Shown: positions 16,652 to 25,113 of the stretch, piece by piece
Layout: the number at the start of each line of letters is the position of its first letter
Numbering within the stretch: the stretch's first letter is position 1
Assembly: GCA_035650275.1 (NCBI GenBank)
Contig: DASRHY010000004.1
Coordinates: forward strand, 1 to 64,000
Reading direction: 5' to 3'
DNA: 64,000 bases
DNA from: DASRHY01 sp035650275
GTDB taxonomy: Bacteria; Actinomycetota; Actinomycetes; Propionibacteriales; Kribbellaceae
Notes under the pieces: generated by a model
The model's input: only the letters and a program-made list of their open reading frames with translations
The model's database searches: none
What the model was told of the DNA's origin: nothing
Translations under genes and position numbers: made by a program

Positions 16652-19651
16652 GTGAGGGGGCTAGGGGGCCCTCGGCTGGCAGGGAGGTCAGCCGAGGAAC
16701 AGGTGCTGACCGCGGCGTTGGACGCGTCGGCGGGCGGGCGTCCGAGCGCGGTCGTGGTGCACGGCGAGGCGGGCGTGGGCAAGACCCGGCTGGTCCGGGA
16801 GGTGTGCGGCGGACTCAACCCGAGCGGCTTGGTGCTCTGGGGTTGTTGCGTGCGCTTCGGTGCCGCGTCGGTCCCGTTTGCCCCGGTCATCGGGATCTTG
16901 CACAGCTGGCTCGCGCAGACCGATCCGGCCGAGCATGCCGAGGTCCTCTCCGGGCTGGACGAGCTCGATGCACTGTTGCCGCAGGCCGGTAGCCGCGACA
17001 CAGGTCCGGGCCGGCTGCTGCCGTCGATCGACACCGCCATCAACCGGATCACCGAGCGACATCCGACCGTCCTGGTGGTGGATGACCTGCACTGGTCCGA
17101 CCTGACCTCCCTGGATGTCCTCGCATACGTCCTCACCGGGTTCCGTGACCAGCGGCTGACTGTGCTGGCCAGCTGTCGTGACGAGCACCGCGGCGAGGGG
17201 CATCCCCTGCACGGCTGGCTCGCAGACATGCGACGGTTGCCCGGCTTCACCGAGATCCATCTCGACCGGCTCGATCTGGCCGGAACCGAGGCGCAGCTCG
17301 CGGGTCTGCTCGGCCGTGCACCGGACGTCGGACTGGCCGCGCAGGTCCACGAGCGCTCCGGCGGCAACCCCTACCTCAGCGAGCTGCTCGTCCAGGGCCT
17401 GACCGGGGACGAGCCGGTGCTCCCGAGTGCGACGCCACCGGCCCTGCACGAGGCCCTGGCCGCCAGCTGGCATCTGCTGTCGGATCCGGCGCGCCGGGCC
17501 ACCCGCGCACTGGCGGTAGGCGGCCGGCCGGTCGAGTTCGACGTGCTCGCGGAGGTCGTGGGCGAGATCGGTATCGATCCGGACCGGCTGGCCGATCTGA
17601 TGAGTGAGGCTCAGCAACAGGGCGTCGTACAGGTGGATGATGAGGAGCAGATCTGGTTCCGCCATCCTCTGCTGGCCGACGTGCTTCAGGACGGACTGTC
17701 ACGCAGCGAGGCGAGGCGGCTCCACGCCGGCTACGTGCGCGTGCTCGAGCCGCGGTCAGCCCAGCCAGGAGTCGCGGCGGATCTCGCGGTGCACTCGCTG
17801 CAGGCCGACCGGGTCGACGACGCGTTCAACTGGTCACTCGTCGCCGCCGAGCAGGCCGCGCACTTGCGCGCCACCGCGGAGCAGGCGCTGCACCTCGAGC
17901 GCGCCTGCGCGATCTGGACCCGAGTGACGCCGGCTGTCCGGGGATCCGATGCCGAGCGGATCGAACTACTTCTCCGAACCAGCCGGGCGGGTCGGCTGAG
18001 CGGCCGGCTGGACGACGCCATTGTGTGCGTCGAGCAGGCGCTCAGCCTCGTGGACAGGGAGCGTCGGCCGCTGCTGACGAGCTCACTGCTGCTCGAGTGG
18101 CACGAGCTCACCTGGCTGCGCGACGGGCCAAGCACCGTGGTGACCAGACAACTCGTCGAAGCTGTCGAGCTCACCGAGGCGTTCCCGGATGCCGCCGAGC
18201 GAGCCGCGTGCCTGGCCGAGCTGTCGATGGCGGAGAACTGGGACGGCATCGCTGGAGCGGCTGCCCGCGCGGAGGAAGCCGTCAGGACGGCCCGGAGGTC
18301 CGGCTCGCCTGCTGCGCTGGCTCGGGCTCTGAACGCACGGTCGGCGATGGACTCTATCGACTACGACCCGGCCAGGCTTGCGGACCTGGACGAGGCCGAC
18401 CGACTCGCCCGCGAGTGCGGCGATGTCGCGGCCATCGTCGATGCCGCGATCTTCCGAGTGCTCCACCTGCAGGCCAGCGGAGATCCGCTGGCCGCGACTA
18501 CCGCTGCACAGCGGGCTTTCGAGGAGGCACTCGCAGGCGATCCTCCTCCGTTTGCGTTCTATATCGCGCACTTCGCCGCGGATGGCCTCTTGAACGCCGG
18601 GCATTGGCAGGAATGCCGCGACGTACTGCGGACCGCCCTGGCGGCCCGGTGCGGAGGCATCCCCGGCGCCGCGGTCCGACTCGCCGCAGCCCGGCTCGCG
18701 CTCAGCACGGGGAATCTCGCCGAGGCTCACCAGCACTGGGTCCGGACATTGGAGCTCGTCGCGGACGACTTTGCGGGCTTGCGGGAGATGTTCGTGGCAG
18801 TCGGCGCCGAGCTCTTCGAGCTGAACGACCAGCCCTTCGAGGCCATGCGTTGGGTCCGGCGGCACCTCGACGCACCAGGTGCCACGCAGTATGTCGAGGC
18901 CGAGGACATGCTGGTGCCATTCGCCTCGACTGCGGCTGCCGCCGCGCAAGCCGCACGGGATGCCGACGACCTCGACAGTCTGGCGGTCGCCCTCGGCACG
19001 CTCGACGACGTGATCGGCGGCTGGCCATGGACACCGTTCACGACGCAGCGACTCGGTCCCGTCCCGCCGATGTCCGGTGCGTTGTTCCGCGCCGAGGTGA
19101 GCCGGTGCCGGTCCGAGGCCGGACAGTCGGAGAAGTGGGCCGAGGCGGCCGCGCTGTGCCACGCGGCCGGGTTTCCGTGGAGACGGGCGATGGCACAGTG
19201 GCGATGCGCTGAGGCACTGCTCGCCGAGCAGGCGTCGCGGTCGCGAGTGGCCGAGCTGCTGCGTCCGGCGCATGCCACTGCAGTCGAGCTGGGCGCGCGT
19301 CCGTTGCGGACCAAGGTCGAGTCGCTGGCCCAGCTGGCGCGGGTGGACCTTCGCGTACCGGTACCTGTCGCCACACCGGCCGACGTTCCGGCAGCGCTGG
19401 CGGCTCTCACCCCACGGGAGCGCGAGATCCTGGCCTTCGTGGTCGCCGGACGTTCGAACGGCGAGATCGCGCGCGAGCTCGTGATCAGCGACAAGACCGT
19501 CAGCGTCCACGTCTCCAACATCCTGCGGAAGACCGGCACCTCGAACCGGGTCGAGGTGGCCACCCTCGCCGCCCGACTCGATCCGCGGCCCACTGACTAC
19601 GGTGCTGACCGTGATCCCAAGGTCCGGGACCACGGGCAGCGCCGTCGCTAG
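16652..19651 (+). CDS. LuxR-family regulator with N-terminal AAA ATPase domain (LAL/MalT-like)
   Basis: Large signal-transduction ATPase/transcription factor, 999 residues from the GTG at 16652; a GTG at 16637 is equally possible because neither has a good ribosome site. Walker A is HGEAGVGKTRLVREV (near residue 30) and Walker B is TVLVVDDLHWSD (near 140). A long helical, TPR-like middle (about 400-890) follows, and the C-terminus is a LuxR helix-turn-helix: LTPREREILAFVVAGRSNGE, then SDKTVSVHVSNILRKTG. Such LAL regulators usually activate nearby or pathway-specific genes; the target here is unclear, since the neighbours are an unknown small protein and a broken TROVE gene. Its stop overlaps that remnant by 4 bases. 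Confidence 0.88.
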   Translation: MRGLGGPRLAGRSAEEQVLTAALDASAGGRPSAVVVHGEAGVGKTRLVREVCGGLNPSGLVLWGCCVRFGAASVPFAPVIGILHSWLAQTDPAEHAEVLSGLDELDALLPQAGSRDTGPGRLLPSIDTAINRITERHPTVLVVDDLHWSDLTSLDVLAYVLTGFRDQRLTVLASCRDEHRGEGHPLHGWLADMRRLPGFTEIHLDRLDLAGTEAQLAGLLGRAPDVGLAAQVHERSGGNPYLSELLVQGLTGDEPVLPSATPPALHEALAASWHLLSDPARRATRALAVGGRPVEFDVLAEVVGEIGIDPDRLADLMSEAQQQGVVQVDDEEQIWFRHPLLADVLQDGLSRSEARRLHAGYVRVLEPRSAQPGVAADLAVHSLQADRVDDAFNWSLVAAEQAAHLRATAEQALHLERACAIWTRVTPAVRGSDAERIELLLRTSRAGRLSGRLDDAIVCVEQALSLVDRERRPLLTSSLLLEWHELTWLRDGPSTVVTRQLVEAVELTEAFPDAAERAACLAELSMAENWDGIAGAAARAEEAVRTARRSGSPAALARALNARSAMDSIDYDPARLADLDEADRLARECGDVAAIVDAAIFRVLHLQASGDPLAATTAAQRAFEEALAGDPPPFAFYIAHFAADGLLNAGHWQECRDVLRTALAARCGGIPGAAVRLAAARLALSTGNLAEAHQHWVRTLELVADDFAGLREMFVAVGAELFELNDQPFEAMRWVRRHLDAPGATQYVEAEDMLVPFASTAAAAAQAARDADDLDSLAVALGTLDDVIGGWPWTPFTTQRLGPVPPMSGALFRAEVSRCRSEAGQSEKWAEAAALCHAAGFPWRRAMAQWRCAEALLAEQASRSRVAELLRPAHATAVELGARPLRTKVESLAQLARVDLRVPVPVATPADVPAALAALTPREREILAFVVAGRSNGEIARELVISDKTVSVHVSNILRKTGTSNRVEVATLAARLDPRPTDYGADRDPKVRDHGQRRR

Positions 19652-20079
19652 AACGGCCAGCCGGCCGACGTACGCGACTCGAGCAGGCTCCGCATCGTGA
19701 ACGTGCCGTCGTTCATCCCGCCGAACACGTGCCGGTTGCCGCGCCCGCCGTCCAGCACGGTCGTCCGGTAGCCGGCCAGATTGAAGCCGTACACCGGCAC
19801 CCGGGCCGGTACCGCATCCACCGCGACCGTGCTGTACGACGCCCACTCCGGCGTGCGCGAGTCCGGGAACGTCTGCATGTCGCTGACGATCACGACCCGC
19901 TCGTGCTGGCGGTACGTCGCCCGGAGCGCCTCCGCCATCCGGGTTCCGTGGCCGACCTCGCCGACCCGTCCGGTGAACCGCTCGACCTCGGCGAGCACCG
20001 ACGCCGCCCGCGACACCGGGTGCGCGAACACGCCGTCCGCGAACCCGAACAGGTCGACCGCATTGCCGCGCTTGGCCAT
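19648..20079 (-). pseudogene. C-terminal remnant of a TROVE/Ro60-type RNA-binding protein
   Basis: An open frame of 143 residues reads as the end of the von Willebrand A-like domain of bacterial TROVE (Ro60) proteins: DLFGFADGVFAHPV, RVVIVSDMQTF, VPVYGFNLAGYRTTV, GGRGNRHVFGGMNDGTF and the typical end SLLES...GWPF. Complete bacterial TROVE proteins are about 500 residues. Here the whole HEAT-like TROVE ring and the metal-ion (MIDAS) DxSxS motif are absent; family resemblance fades near 20115, just before the sulfurtransferase stop at 20159. I therefore call it a truncated remnant, although an ATG at 20079 could still make a short protein. The usual Y-RNA partner region was not found. Confidence 0.7.
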
Positions 20080-20158
20080 CGTGACGCCGAATACGGCGCA
20101 ATTCGCTCGATGTGGCGTTTCCCCGGAAACGCGCGGCCGCGAAACCCCGGCCCGCCGG

Positions 20159-21004
20159 TCAGGGCGTCGGGCCAGTGGCGACCGGACGGGCCGGGTCGGT
20201 GATCCAGTCGGACCACGAGCCGACGTACACGGCGGCGTCCACGCCGGCCTCGGCCAGCGCCAGCGCGGCCTGGGCGGCGGTCACGCCGGAACCGCAGTAG
20301 GCACCGGTCTCGCTCCCGGGCGTGACACCCAGGGCGGCGAAGTGCTCGCGCAGCTCGGCGGCCGGCCGGTACCGCCCATCGGGCTCGAAGAGCGCGGTCG
20401 CCGGGGCGCTGACGGCGCCCGGGATGTGGCCCGCCACAGGGTCGATCGGCTCGGTCTCGCCGGCGTACCGCTCGGGCGCGCGGACGTCGAGCAGCACCCC
20501 GCGGCGCGCCAGTGCCGCGGCGTCGTCCGCGGTCAGCATCGGCATCCCGCCGGGCGTCGCCGAGAAGTCGTCAGGGAAGTCCCCCGCGCCGTCCGCGGGC
20601 TCGTCGACGCTGACCTCTCCCCCGGCGGCCGTCCAGGCAGCGAACCCGCCGTCGAGGACCCGCACGTCGGCCAGGCCGAAGTACCGGAAGGTCCACCAGG
20701 CCCGGGCGGCGGACAGCGAGGTCGCCTGGTCGTAGACCACCACCGCGGTGTCCACGGACACGCCGCAGCGGCGCAGCGCAGTCTCAACTACGGTTGCCGA
20801 CGGCAACGGGTGCCGGCCACCGGCGCCGGGCGGCCCGGCCAGCTCGGTGTCCAGGTCGACGAAATGCGCACCCGGCACGTGCCCGGCGTCGTACGCCTCC
20901 CGTCCGGGTGGCCCGCCGAGGTTGTAGCTGACGTCGACGACGACCGGCGGCCGGTCGCCCGCCAGCCTCGAGGCGAGCTCAGACGCGGACAGCAGCACAC
21001 TCAC
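20159..21004 (-). CDS. 3-mercaptopyruvate/thiosulfate sulfurtransferase
   Basis: Two-domain rhodanese of 281 residues. The inactive N-terminal domain (about 1-130, SELASRLAGDRPPVVVDVSYNLGG) is followed by the catalytic domain with DVRAPERYAGETEPIDPVAGHIPGA and the active-site loop CGSGVTA near 240, whose composition favours 3-mercaptopyruvate as sulfur donor. The GTG start at 21004 overlaps the tdk stop (GTGA), so the two are cotranscribed. Confidence 0.93.
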   Translation of the reverse strand: MSVLLSASELASRLAGDRPPVVVDVSYNLGGPPGREAYDAGHVPGAHFVDLDTELAGPPGAGGRHPLPSATVVETALRRCGVSVDTAVVVYDQATSLSAARAWWTFRYFGLADVRVLDGGFAAWTAAGGEVSVDEPADGAGDFPDDFSATPGGMPMLTADDAAALARRGVLLDVRAPERYAGETEPIDPVAGHIPGAVSAPATALFEPDGRYRPAAELREHFAALGVTPGSETGAYCGSGVTAAQAALALAEAGVDAAVYVGSWSDWITDPARPVATGPTP

Positions 21005-21651
21005 GACATGCCTCCGAACGGGAGCACTTCCGGCGACAGCGTGGCCCGGGCCCTGGCGGCGGTCAACCGGCGACGGTGGTGCCTGCGGCATAGCACCTCG
21101 TAGGCGGTCTCGGCTTCCGCGCCGTTCATGTCGCCGACGACCAGCTGCTCGCCCTCGGTGACCATCACGCCGCGGACGGTCCGGGCGTTGTGGGTGGCGC
21201 GTTCGCCACACCAGCACAGCGCCTCCACCTGGAGCAGTTCCATCCGGTCCGCGAGCTCGACCAGCCGCGCCGAGCCTGGGAACATCCGGGCCCGGAAGTC
21301 GGTCAGGATGCCGAAGCAGAACACGTCGATCTGCAGCTCGTCCGCCAGCCGGGCCAGCTGCTCGACCTGCTCGGGGGTGTAGAACTGCGCCTCGTCGCAG
21401 ACTGCGTAGTCGATTCGGGCGCCGTGCGTCAGCTCCTCGACCACGTAGTGCCAGAAGTCGAAGTCCGGGTGCACCTCGATCGCCGTCGCCTGCAGCCCGA
21501 GCCGGGACGACAAGGTGGCCTCACCGGCGCGGTCGTGGCTGGTGAACATCCGGCCAATCCTGCCTCGCGCGGCGTGGTTGTGGTCCATCTGTAACGCGAG
21601 GGTGGACTTTCCGCAGTCCATCGTTCCGGTGAAGTAGAGGAGGTCAGCCAC
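21001..21651 (-). CDS. tdk: Thymidine kinase (type II)
   Basis: Salvage kinase of 216 residues phosphorylating thymidine (and deoxyuridine) with ATP. Walker A is GTMDCGKSTLAL at 9-20, the catalytic acid lies in VCDEAQFYT, the lasso/substrate region is FGILTDFRARMFPGS, and a zinc-binding region includes CWCGE and CRRHH. Length is normal. It begins 19 bases after the stop of the upstream phosphodiesterase-like gene and overlaps the sulfurtransferase. Confidence 0.93.
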   Translation of the reverse strand: MADLLYFTGTMDCGKSTLALQMDHNHAARGRIGRMFTSHDRAGEATLSSRLGLQATAIEVHPDFDFWHYVVEELTHGARIDYAVCDEAQFYTPEQVEQLARLADELQIDVFCFGILTDFRARMFPGSARLVELADRMELLQVEALCWCGERATHNARTVRGVMVTEGEQLVVGDMNGAEAETAYEVLCRRHHRRRLTAARARATLSPEVLPFGGMS

Positions 21652-21670
21652 GGGCGACCATCCTGCCCGA

Positions 21671-22804
21671 TCAGGCCGGGTCCACCAGCAGCGGGATGGC
21701 CATCTCGTCGGCCGACAGCGAGCCGTGCACCCCGATCAGCCCAGCCTCGGTCGGGAAGCGCCTGCTCGCGACCAGCCCGACCGGCCCGACAGTCGCCACC
21801 ACGACGTCGCCGATCCGCGGCGCGACGCGTTCCTCGACCGGGCCGAACCACCCGCGCGCGACCGCCTCGTCCCGGGTCAGCACCAGCGCCGAGGCACCGA
21901 GCCGGGCCTGGTACGCCGCAAGTACGTCCGCCTCGGCGCCGGGCACACAGTACAGATGGCGGAACCGGGACTCGCCCGCCACGAGGGTCAGTCCGGCACT
22001 CAGGGCGGGCTCCGCGTCGATGTCGACCCGCTGCTCCGGCGCGACGTCGAGCATCCCGTGGTCGGCGGTCACCAGCAGTACCGCGTCCCGCGGCATCGCG
22101 GCCCGGACCTGCTCGGTGAACCGGTCGGCGGCCCGCAGCTCGTCCCGCCACTGCGGCGACTCGCAGCCGTACCCGTGGCCGGTGAAGTCGATCTGGGAGT
22201 CGTACACATAGACCAGCGCCGAGTCACCCTCCCGGATCGCGAACCGGGTCGCGTCCAGCCGCTCCTGCACCGTGTCGGCACCGCGGTGGGCGCTGCCACG
22301 GAACGCCGCGGCGGTCAGTCCGGAGTTGTCGAACCGGGCCTTGCTCACGTTGCGGACCGCGACCCCGGCCGCGACCGCGCGGTCGAACACAGTGGGGTAC
22401 GGCTGCCAGCGGCGCGGGTCGACGGCGGGGTCCCAGGACAGGGCGTTCAGCAGCCGCCCGGTCTCCGGTACGACGCTGCTGTAGCCGACCACACCGTGCG
22501 CGCCCGGCGGCAAGCCGGTACCGAGACTGGTCAGGCTGACCGCGGTGGTCGACGGCACGCCCGCGGTGATGGTCCGGGCGGCCGGCAGCAGCGAGGCCAG
22601 GTACGGCGCGTCGGCGGCGTTGCGCTGCAGCAGCCGGGCACCGAGGCCGTCGAGCATCAGCACGGCGTATCGCTTCGCCGCCGGCAGGCCGAGCGCGTTC
22701 AGCTCGCCGGGCACGCCGAGGGCACCGAGCACGGACGGCATCACGTCGGCGAGCGACCCCGCGCCGTACGCCGGCTCCATGAGCCCGAGGAGCTGCTCGC
22801 TCAC
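21671..22804 (-). CDS. Alkaline phosphatase/nucleotide pyrophosphatase family protein
   Basis: Metal-dependent phosphodiesterase-like enzyme of 377 residues, with no signal peptide, so probably cytosolic. Metal-site features run in order: MLDGLGARLL (first Asp), GVPSTTAVSLTSLGTGLPPG (Thr nucleophile), YVYDSQIDFTGHGYG and TADHGMLDV. This is the type I phosphodiesterase/nucleotide pyrophosphatase branch; the substrate is not known. In actinomycetes it is a usual neighbour of tdk and DUF5998, as here. Confidence 0.85.
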   Translation of the reverse strand: MSEQLLGLMEPAYGAGSLADVMPSVLGALGVPGELNALGLPAAKRYAVLMLDGLGARLLQRNAADAPYLASLLPAARTITAGVPSTTAVSLTSLGTGLPPGAHGVVGYSSVVPETGRLLNALSWDPAVDPRRWQPYPTVFDRAVAAGVAVRNVSKARFDNSGLTAAAFRGSAHRGADTVQERLDATRFAIREGDSALVYVYDSQIDFTGHGYGCESPQWRDELRAADRFTEQVRAAMPRDAVLLVTADHGMLDVAPEQRVDIDAEPALSAGLTLVAGESRFRHLYCVPGAEADVLAAYQARLGASALVLTRDEAVARGWFGPVEERVAPRIGDVVVATVGPVGLVASRRFPTEAGLIGVHGSLSADEMAIPLLVDPA

Positions 22805-22814
22805 CGCGAGAGGC

Positions 22815-23426
22815 TCATGGCCGGGCCGTGGCCGCGGACAGCTGGGTGGCGAAGTCCAGCACCTGCTGGATGCCGGCCGGGCCGTCCGCGGCGGCGCTGA
22901 TCCGCAGCGCGATGTCGTCAGCGGCGACCGAGCCGGTGTAACCGTGGTCGGCGTCGCAGTTCGGGTCCGAGCACACGGCAGGCTCGAGGTCGATCCGGTT
23001 CACCATCCCCCAGCCGATGGTGAGCACGACCTCGCCACCGGAGTCCGCCGCCCCGCTCGCGGCCGGGGAGTATCCGGCCGGGTTCGGGACCACCCGGTTG
23101 ATCACCACGGCGTTCACCCGGGTCAGCGGGATCGCCTCGGTGGAGGTGGACGCGAACGGCTCGCTGATCACCTCGTCGGCGGCGTGCTCATCGGTGTGGC
23201 CGACGACCAGCCGGCTCGGGGTGAGCGCCAGGATCGTGATGTGCCGGCGCACCTCGTCACGGTCGAAGGTGGGCTCGTGCTGCAGCACGAACGCCTTAAC
23301 CGGTTCGCCGGCAAGGGCGACCGCGAGGGAGTCGGACACGACATCGGGGTAGTAGCCGCACCGGTCGATGGCGTCCCGCAGGTCCGCGGAGACGTCCAGC
23401 ACGTCCGATGCGTTCACGTCACGCAT
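22815..23426 (-). CDS. DUF5998 family protein
   Basis: Soluble protein of 203 residues starting at the ATG at 23426 (MRDVNASDVLDVSADLRDAI). The conserved body (HEPTFDRDEVRRHITILALT, RLVVGHTDEH, NRIDLEPAVCSDPNCDADHGY) fits DUF5998 of actinobacteria. The CSDPNCDADHGY stretch could bind metal. Function is unknown. It begins the run DUF5998, phosphodiesterase, tdk, sulfurtransferase, separated by 10 to 19 bases or overlapping. Confidence 0.85.
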   Translation of the reverse strand: MRDVNASDVLDVSADLRDAIDRCGYYPDVVSDSLAVALAGEPVKAFVLQHEPTFDRDEVRRHITILALTPSRLVVGHTDEHAADEVISEPFASTSTEAIPLTRVNAVVINRVVPNPAGYSPAASGAADSGGEVVLTIGWGMVNRIDLEPAVCSDPNCDADHGYTGSVAADDIALRISAAADGPAGIQQVLDFATQLSAATARP

Positions 23427-23457
23427 ACGGCCATCCTTGCATGTCCGGCTGACACTG

Positions 23458-24510
23458 CTACCCGCCGAACGCGGACGGGAATGCCTCGCGATAGGCCAGC
23501 AGCGGACCGTCGGGCGTCTCCACGGTCCCGGCGGCGAGCATCGCGTGTGCCACCGCGCGCGCCAGGGTCCGGGCCCCGGCGATGTAGGCGGTCTCCAGCC
23601 GCCGCAGCGCCTCCGGGTCGGTGACCGACAGCCGGGCGGAGTCTGCGGCCGCGGTCGACAGGCCGAACAATGTGTCGCCGTCGACGAGCGTGTGTGCCGG
23701 GTCCAGTGCACGGGCCAGACCGTCGTGCGCGACCAGCGCCAACCGCCCGGCCGCGGCCTTGTCCAGCGGCAGGTCGGTGGCGACCACGGCGATCGCCGTG
23801 TTAGTCCCCGGTACGGCGGGCGCCGGTGCCGGCGGCAGCGGTTCCGACGGCGCGCGGAGCTGTGCGAACTCGTCACCGAGTCCGTACCGCGCGCCGTACA
23901 GCGTCCCGTCCGGCGCCACCGCGGAGCCGGCCGCGTTGACGACCACCAGCGCGCCCACCGTCGTACCGTCGTCGAGCACGGTGCTGGCGGTGCCGACGCC
24001 GCCCTTGAGCCCGCCGGCCCGGGCACCCGTCCCCGCACCGACGTTGCCCTCGGCAACCGGTCCGCCGGCCGCCGACTCTATCGCCCGGCGGCCGAACTCC
24101 GCGTCCGGGCGGGCGGCGAAGTCGCCACCGCGGCCGAGATCGAAGATCACCGCCGCCGGCACGATCGGCACCACCTCGTGCGGCTGCGTGCCGACCCGGA
24201 CGCCCTCACGATGCTCGGCCAGCCAGGCCATCACGCCGCCGGCGGTGTCCAGCCCGTACGCGCTGCCGCCGGTGAGCACGACCGCATTCACGCCCGGGTT
24301 GGAGTTCAGCGGACTGAGCAGGTCGGTCTCCCGGGTGCCCGGCGCGCCGCCACGGACGTCGACGCCCGCGACCGCCGTACCGGGCAGGTACAAGACCGTC
24401 GTCCCGGTCAGGTACGGCGGGTCGTCCGCGCCGGCGTGGCCGACGCGCACGCCGGGCACGTCGGTGATCGCGTTGTGCCGGCCAGGCTCTCCTGCTCCGA
24501 GAGGCTCCAC
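23458..24510 (-). CDS. P1 family N-terminal-nucleophile peptidase (DmpA/S58-like)
   Basis: Self-processing aminopeptidase-type hydrolase of 350 residues. Family features: NAITDVPGVRVGHA at the start, VVLTGGSAYGLDTAGGVMAWL, EGNVGAGTGARAGGLKGGVG, and the predicted autocleavage site GTNTAIAVVATD, where Thr238 would become the new N-terminal nucleophile of the beta chain. Relatives include beta-peptidyl and D-amino-acid aminopeptidases and putative 6-aminohexanoate oligomer hydrolases; the substrate here is unknown. The start lies 10 bases from the stop of the DUF1761 gene. Confidence 0.88.
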   Translation of the reverse strand: MEPLGAGEPGRHNAITDVPGVRVGHAGADDPPYLTGTTVLYLPGTAVAGVDVRGGAPGTRETDLLSPLNSNPGVNAVVLTGGSAYGLDTAGGVMAWLAEHREGVRVGTQPHEVVPIVPAAVIFDLGRGGDFAARPDAEFGRRAIESAAGGPVAEGNVGAGTGARAGGLKGGVGTASTVLDDGTTVGALVVVNAAGSAVAPDGTLYGARYGLGDEFAQLRAPSEPLPPAPAPAVPGTNTAIAVVATDLPLDKAAAGRLALVAHDGLARALDPAHTLVDGDTLFGLSTAAADSARLSVTDPEALRRLETAYIAGARTLARAVAHAMLAAGTVETPDGPLLAYREAFPSAFGG

Positions 24511-24520
24511 GCCAGACAGG

Positions 24521-24949
24521 CTAGGTCCACACTGCGAGAATGATCGCGCCGACGAGCAGGCCGACGACGTGGTAGCCGGCGGTGATGGCGATCCACTGGC
24601 CCGGCTTCGGCTTGCGCGGGTCGAAGAACCCGGTGACGTACAGCGCCGCGGCGGTCAGGCCGACGCCCGCGACGATACCGAGCACGATGCCCTCGCCGAA
24701 GGTGTCGGTACCGGTCGCCTCGGCCAGCATCGCCAGCGCGATCGTCTCGACCAGGCAGGTGACCGCCGGGATCACGTACATCGAGGCCGGGGTGGCCTTG
24801 GCTGCGTCGGCCTCGGTCCAGCCGATCGCCTCCTGCCAGATCTTGCCGAACGCGAACGGCGCGAACCAGGCGCCACCGATCGCGAAGTACACGATCGCGG
24901 CGACGATCACGGCGAGCCAGTTGAGATCGCCGAGCACGCTGAAACTCAT
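24521..24949 (-). CDS. DUF1761 family membrane protein
   Basis: Protein of 142 residues with four membrane helices (LAVIVAAIVYFAIGGAWF, MYVIPAVTCLVETIALAML, IVLGIVAGVGLTAAALYV, AITAGYHVVGLLVGAIIL) and the conserved loops of DUF1761 (GGAWFAPFAFGKIW). Function is unknown. It follows the large acetyltransferase gene on the same strand after 164 bases that include a G-rich tract. Confidence 0.85.
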   Translation of the reverse strand: MSFSVLGDLNWLAVIVAAIVYFAIGGAWFAPFAFGKIWQEAIGWTEADAAKATPASMYVIPAVTCLVETIALAMLAEATGTDTFGEGIVLGIVAGVGLTAAALYVTGFFDPRKPKPGQWIAITAGYHVVGLLVGAIILAVWT

Positions 24950-25060
24950 GACTCTTCCCTCGGGTTGTTGCCTTGAGCGTCATTCGTTGACTCCAGCGCA
25001 GAATGGCGCGCTGTCAAGCGGCTGTCCACAGACGCGCCGCAAACGACCGACGATCGTGAT

Positions 25061-25113
25061 GGAGGGGGGACGGAGGGAGAGGGAGGGAGGGAAAGCGAGG
25101 GAGGGAGAGGGGG
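25061..25113 (+). promoter_or_regulatory. Polypurine G-run tract with G-quadruplex potential
   Basis: On the plus strand 53 bases are almost pure purine, with about ten runs of three or more G separated by one to four bases, interrupted only by C at 25071 and 25096. This satisfies a G-quadruplex pattern many times over. It begins one base after the stop of the acetyltransferase gene on the opposite strand, so in that transcript the tract is C-rich RNA. It could act in termination or as a replication obstacle. Confidence 0.6.

Noticed and set aside
18083..20101. 672-residue frame on the minus strand opposite the LuxR regulator
   Set aside because: It is antisense to a gene with clear Walker and helix-turn-helix motifs, and its product is low-complexity Arg/Gly.
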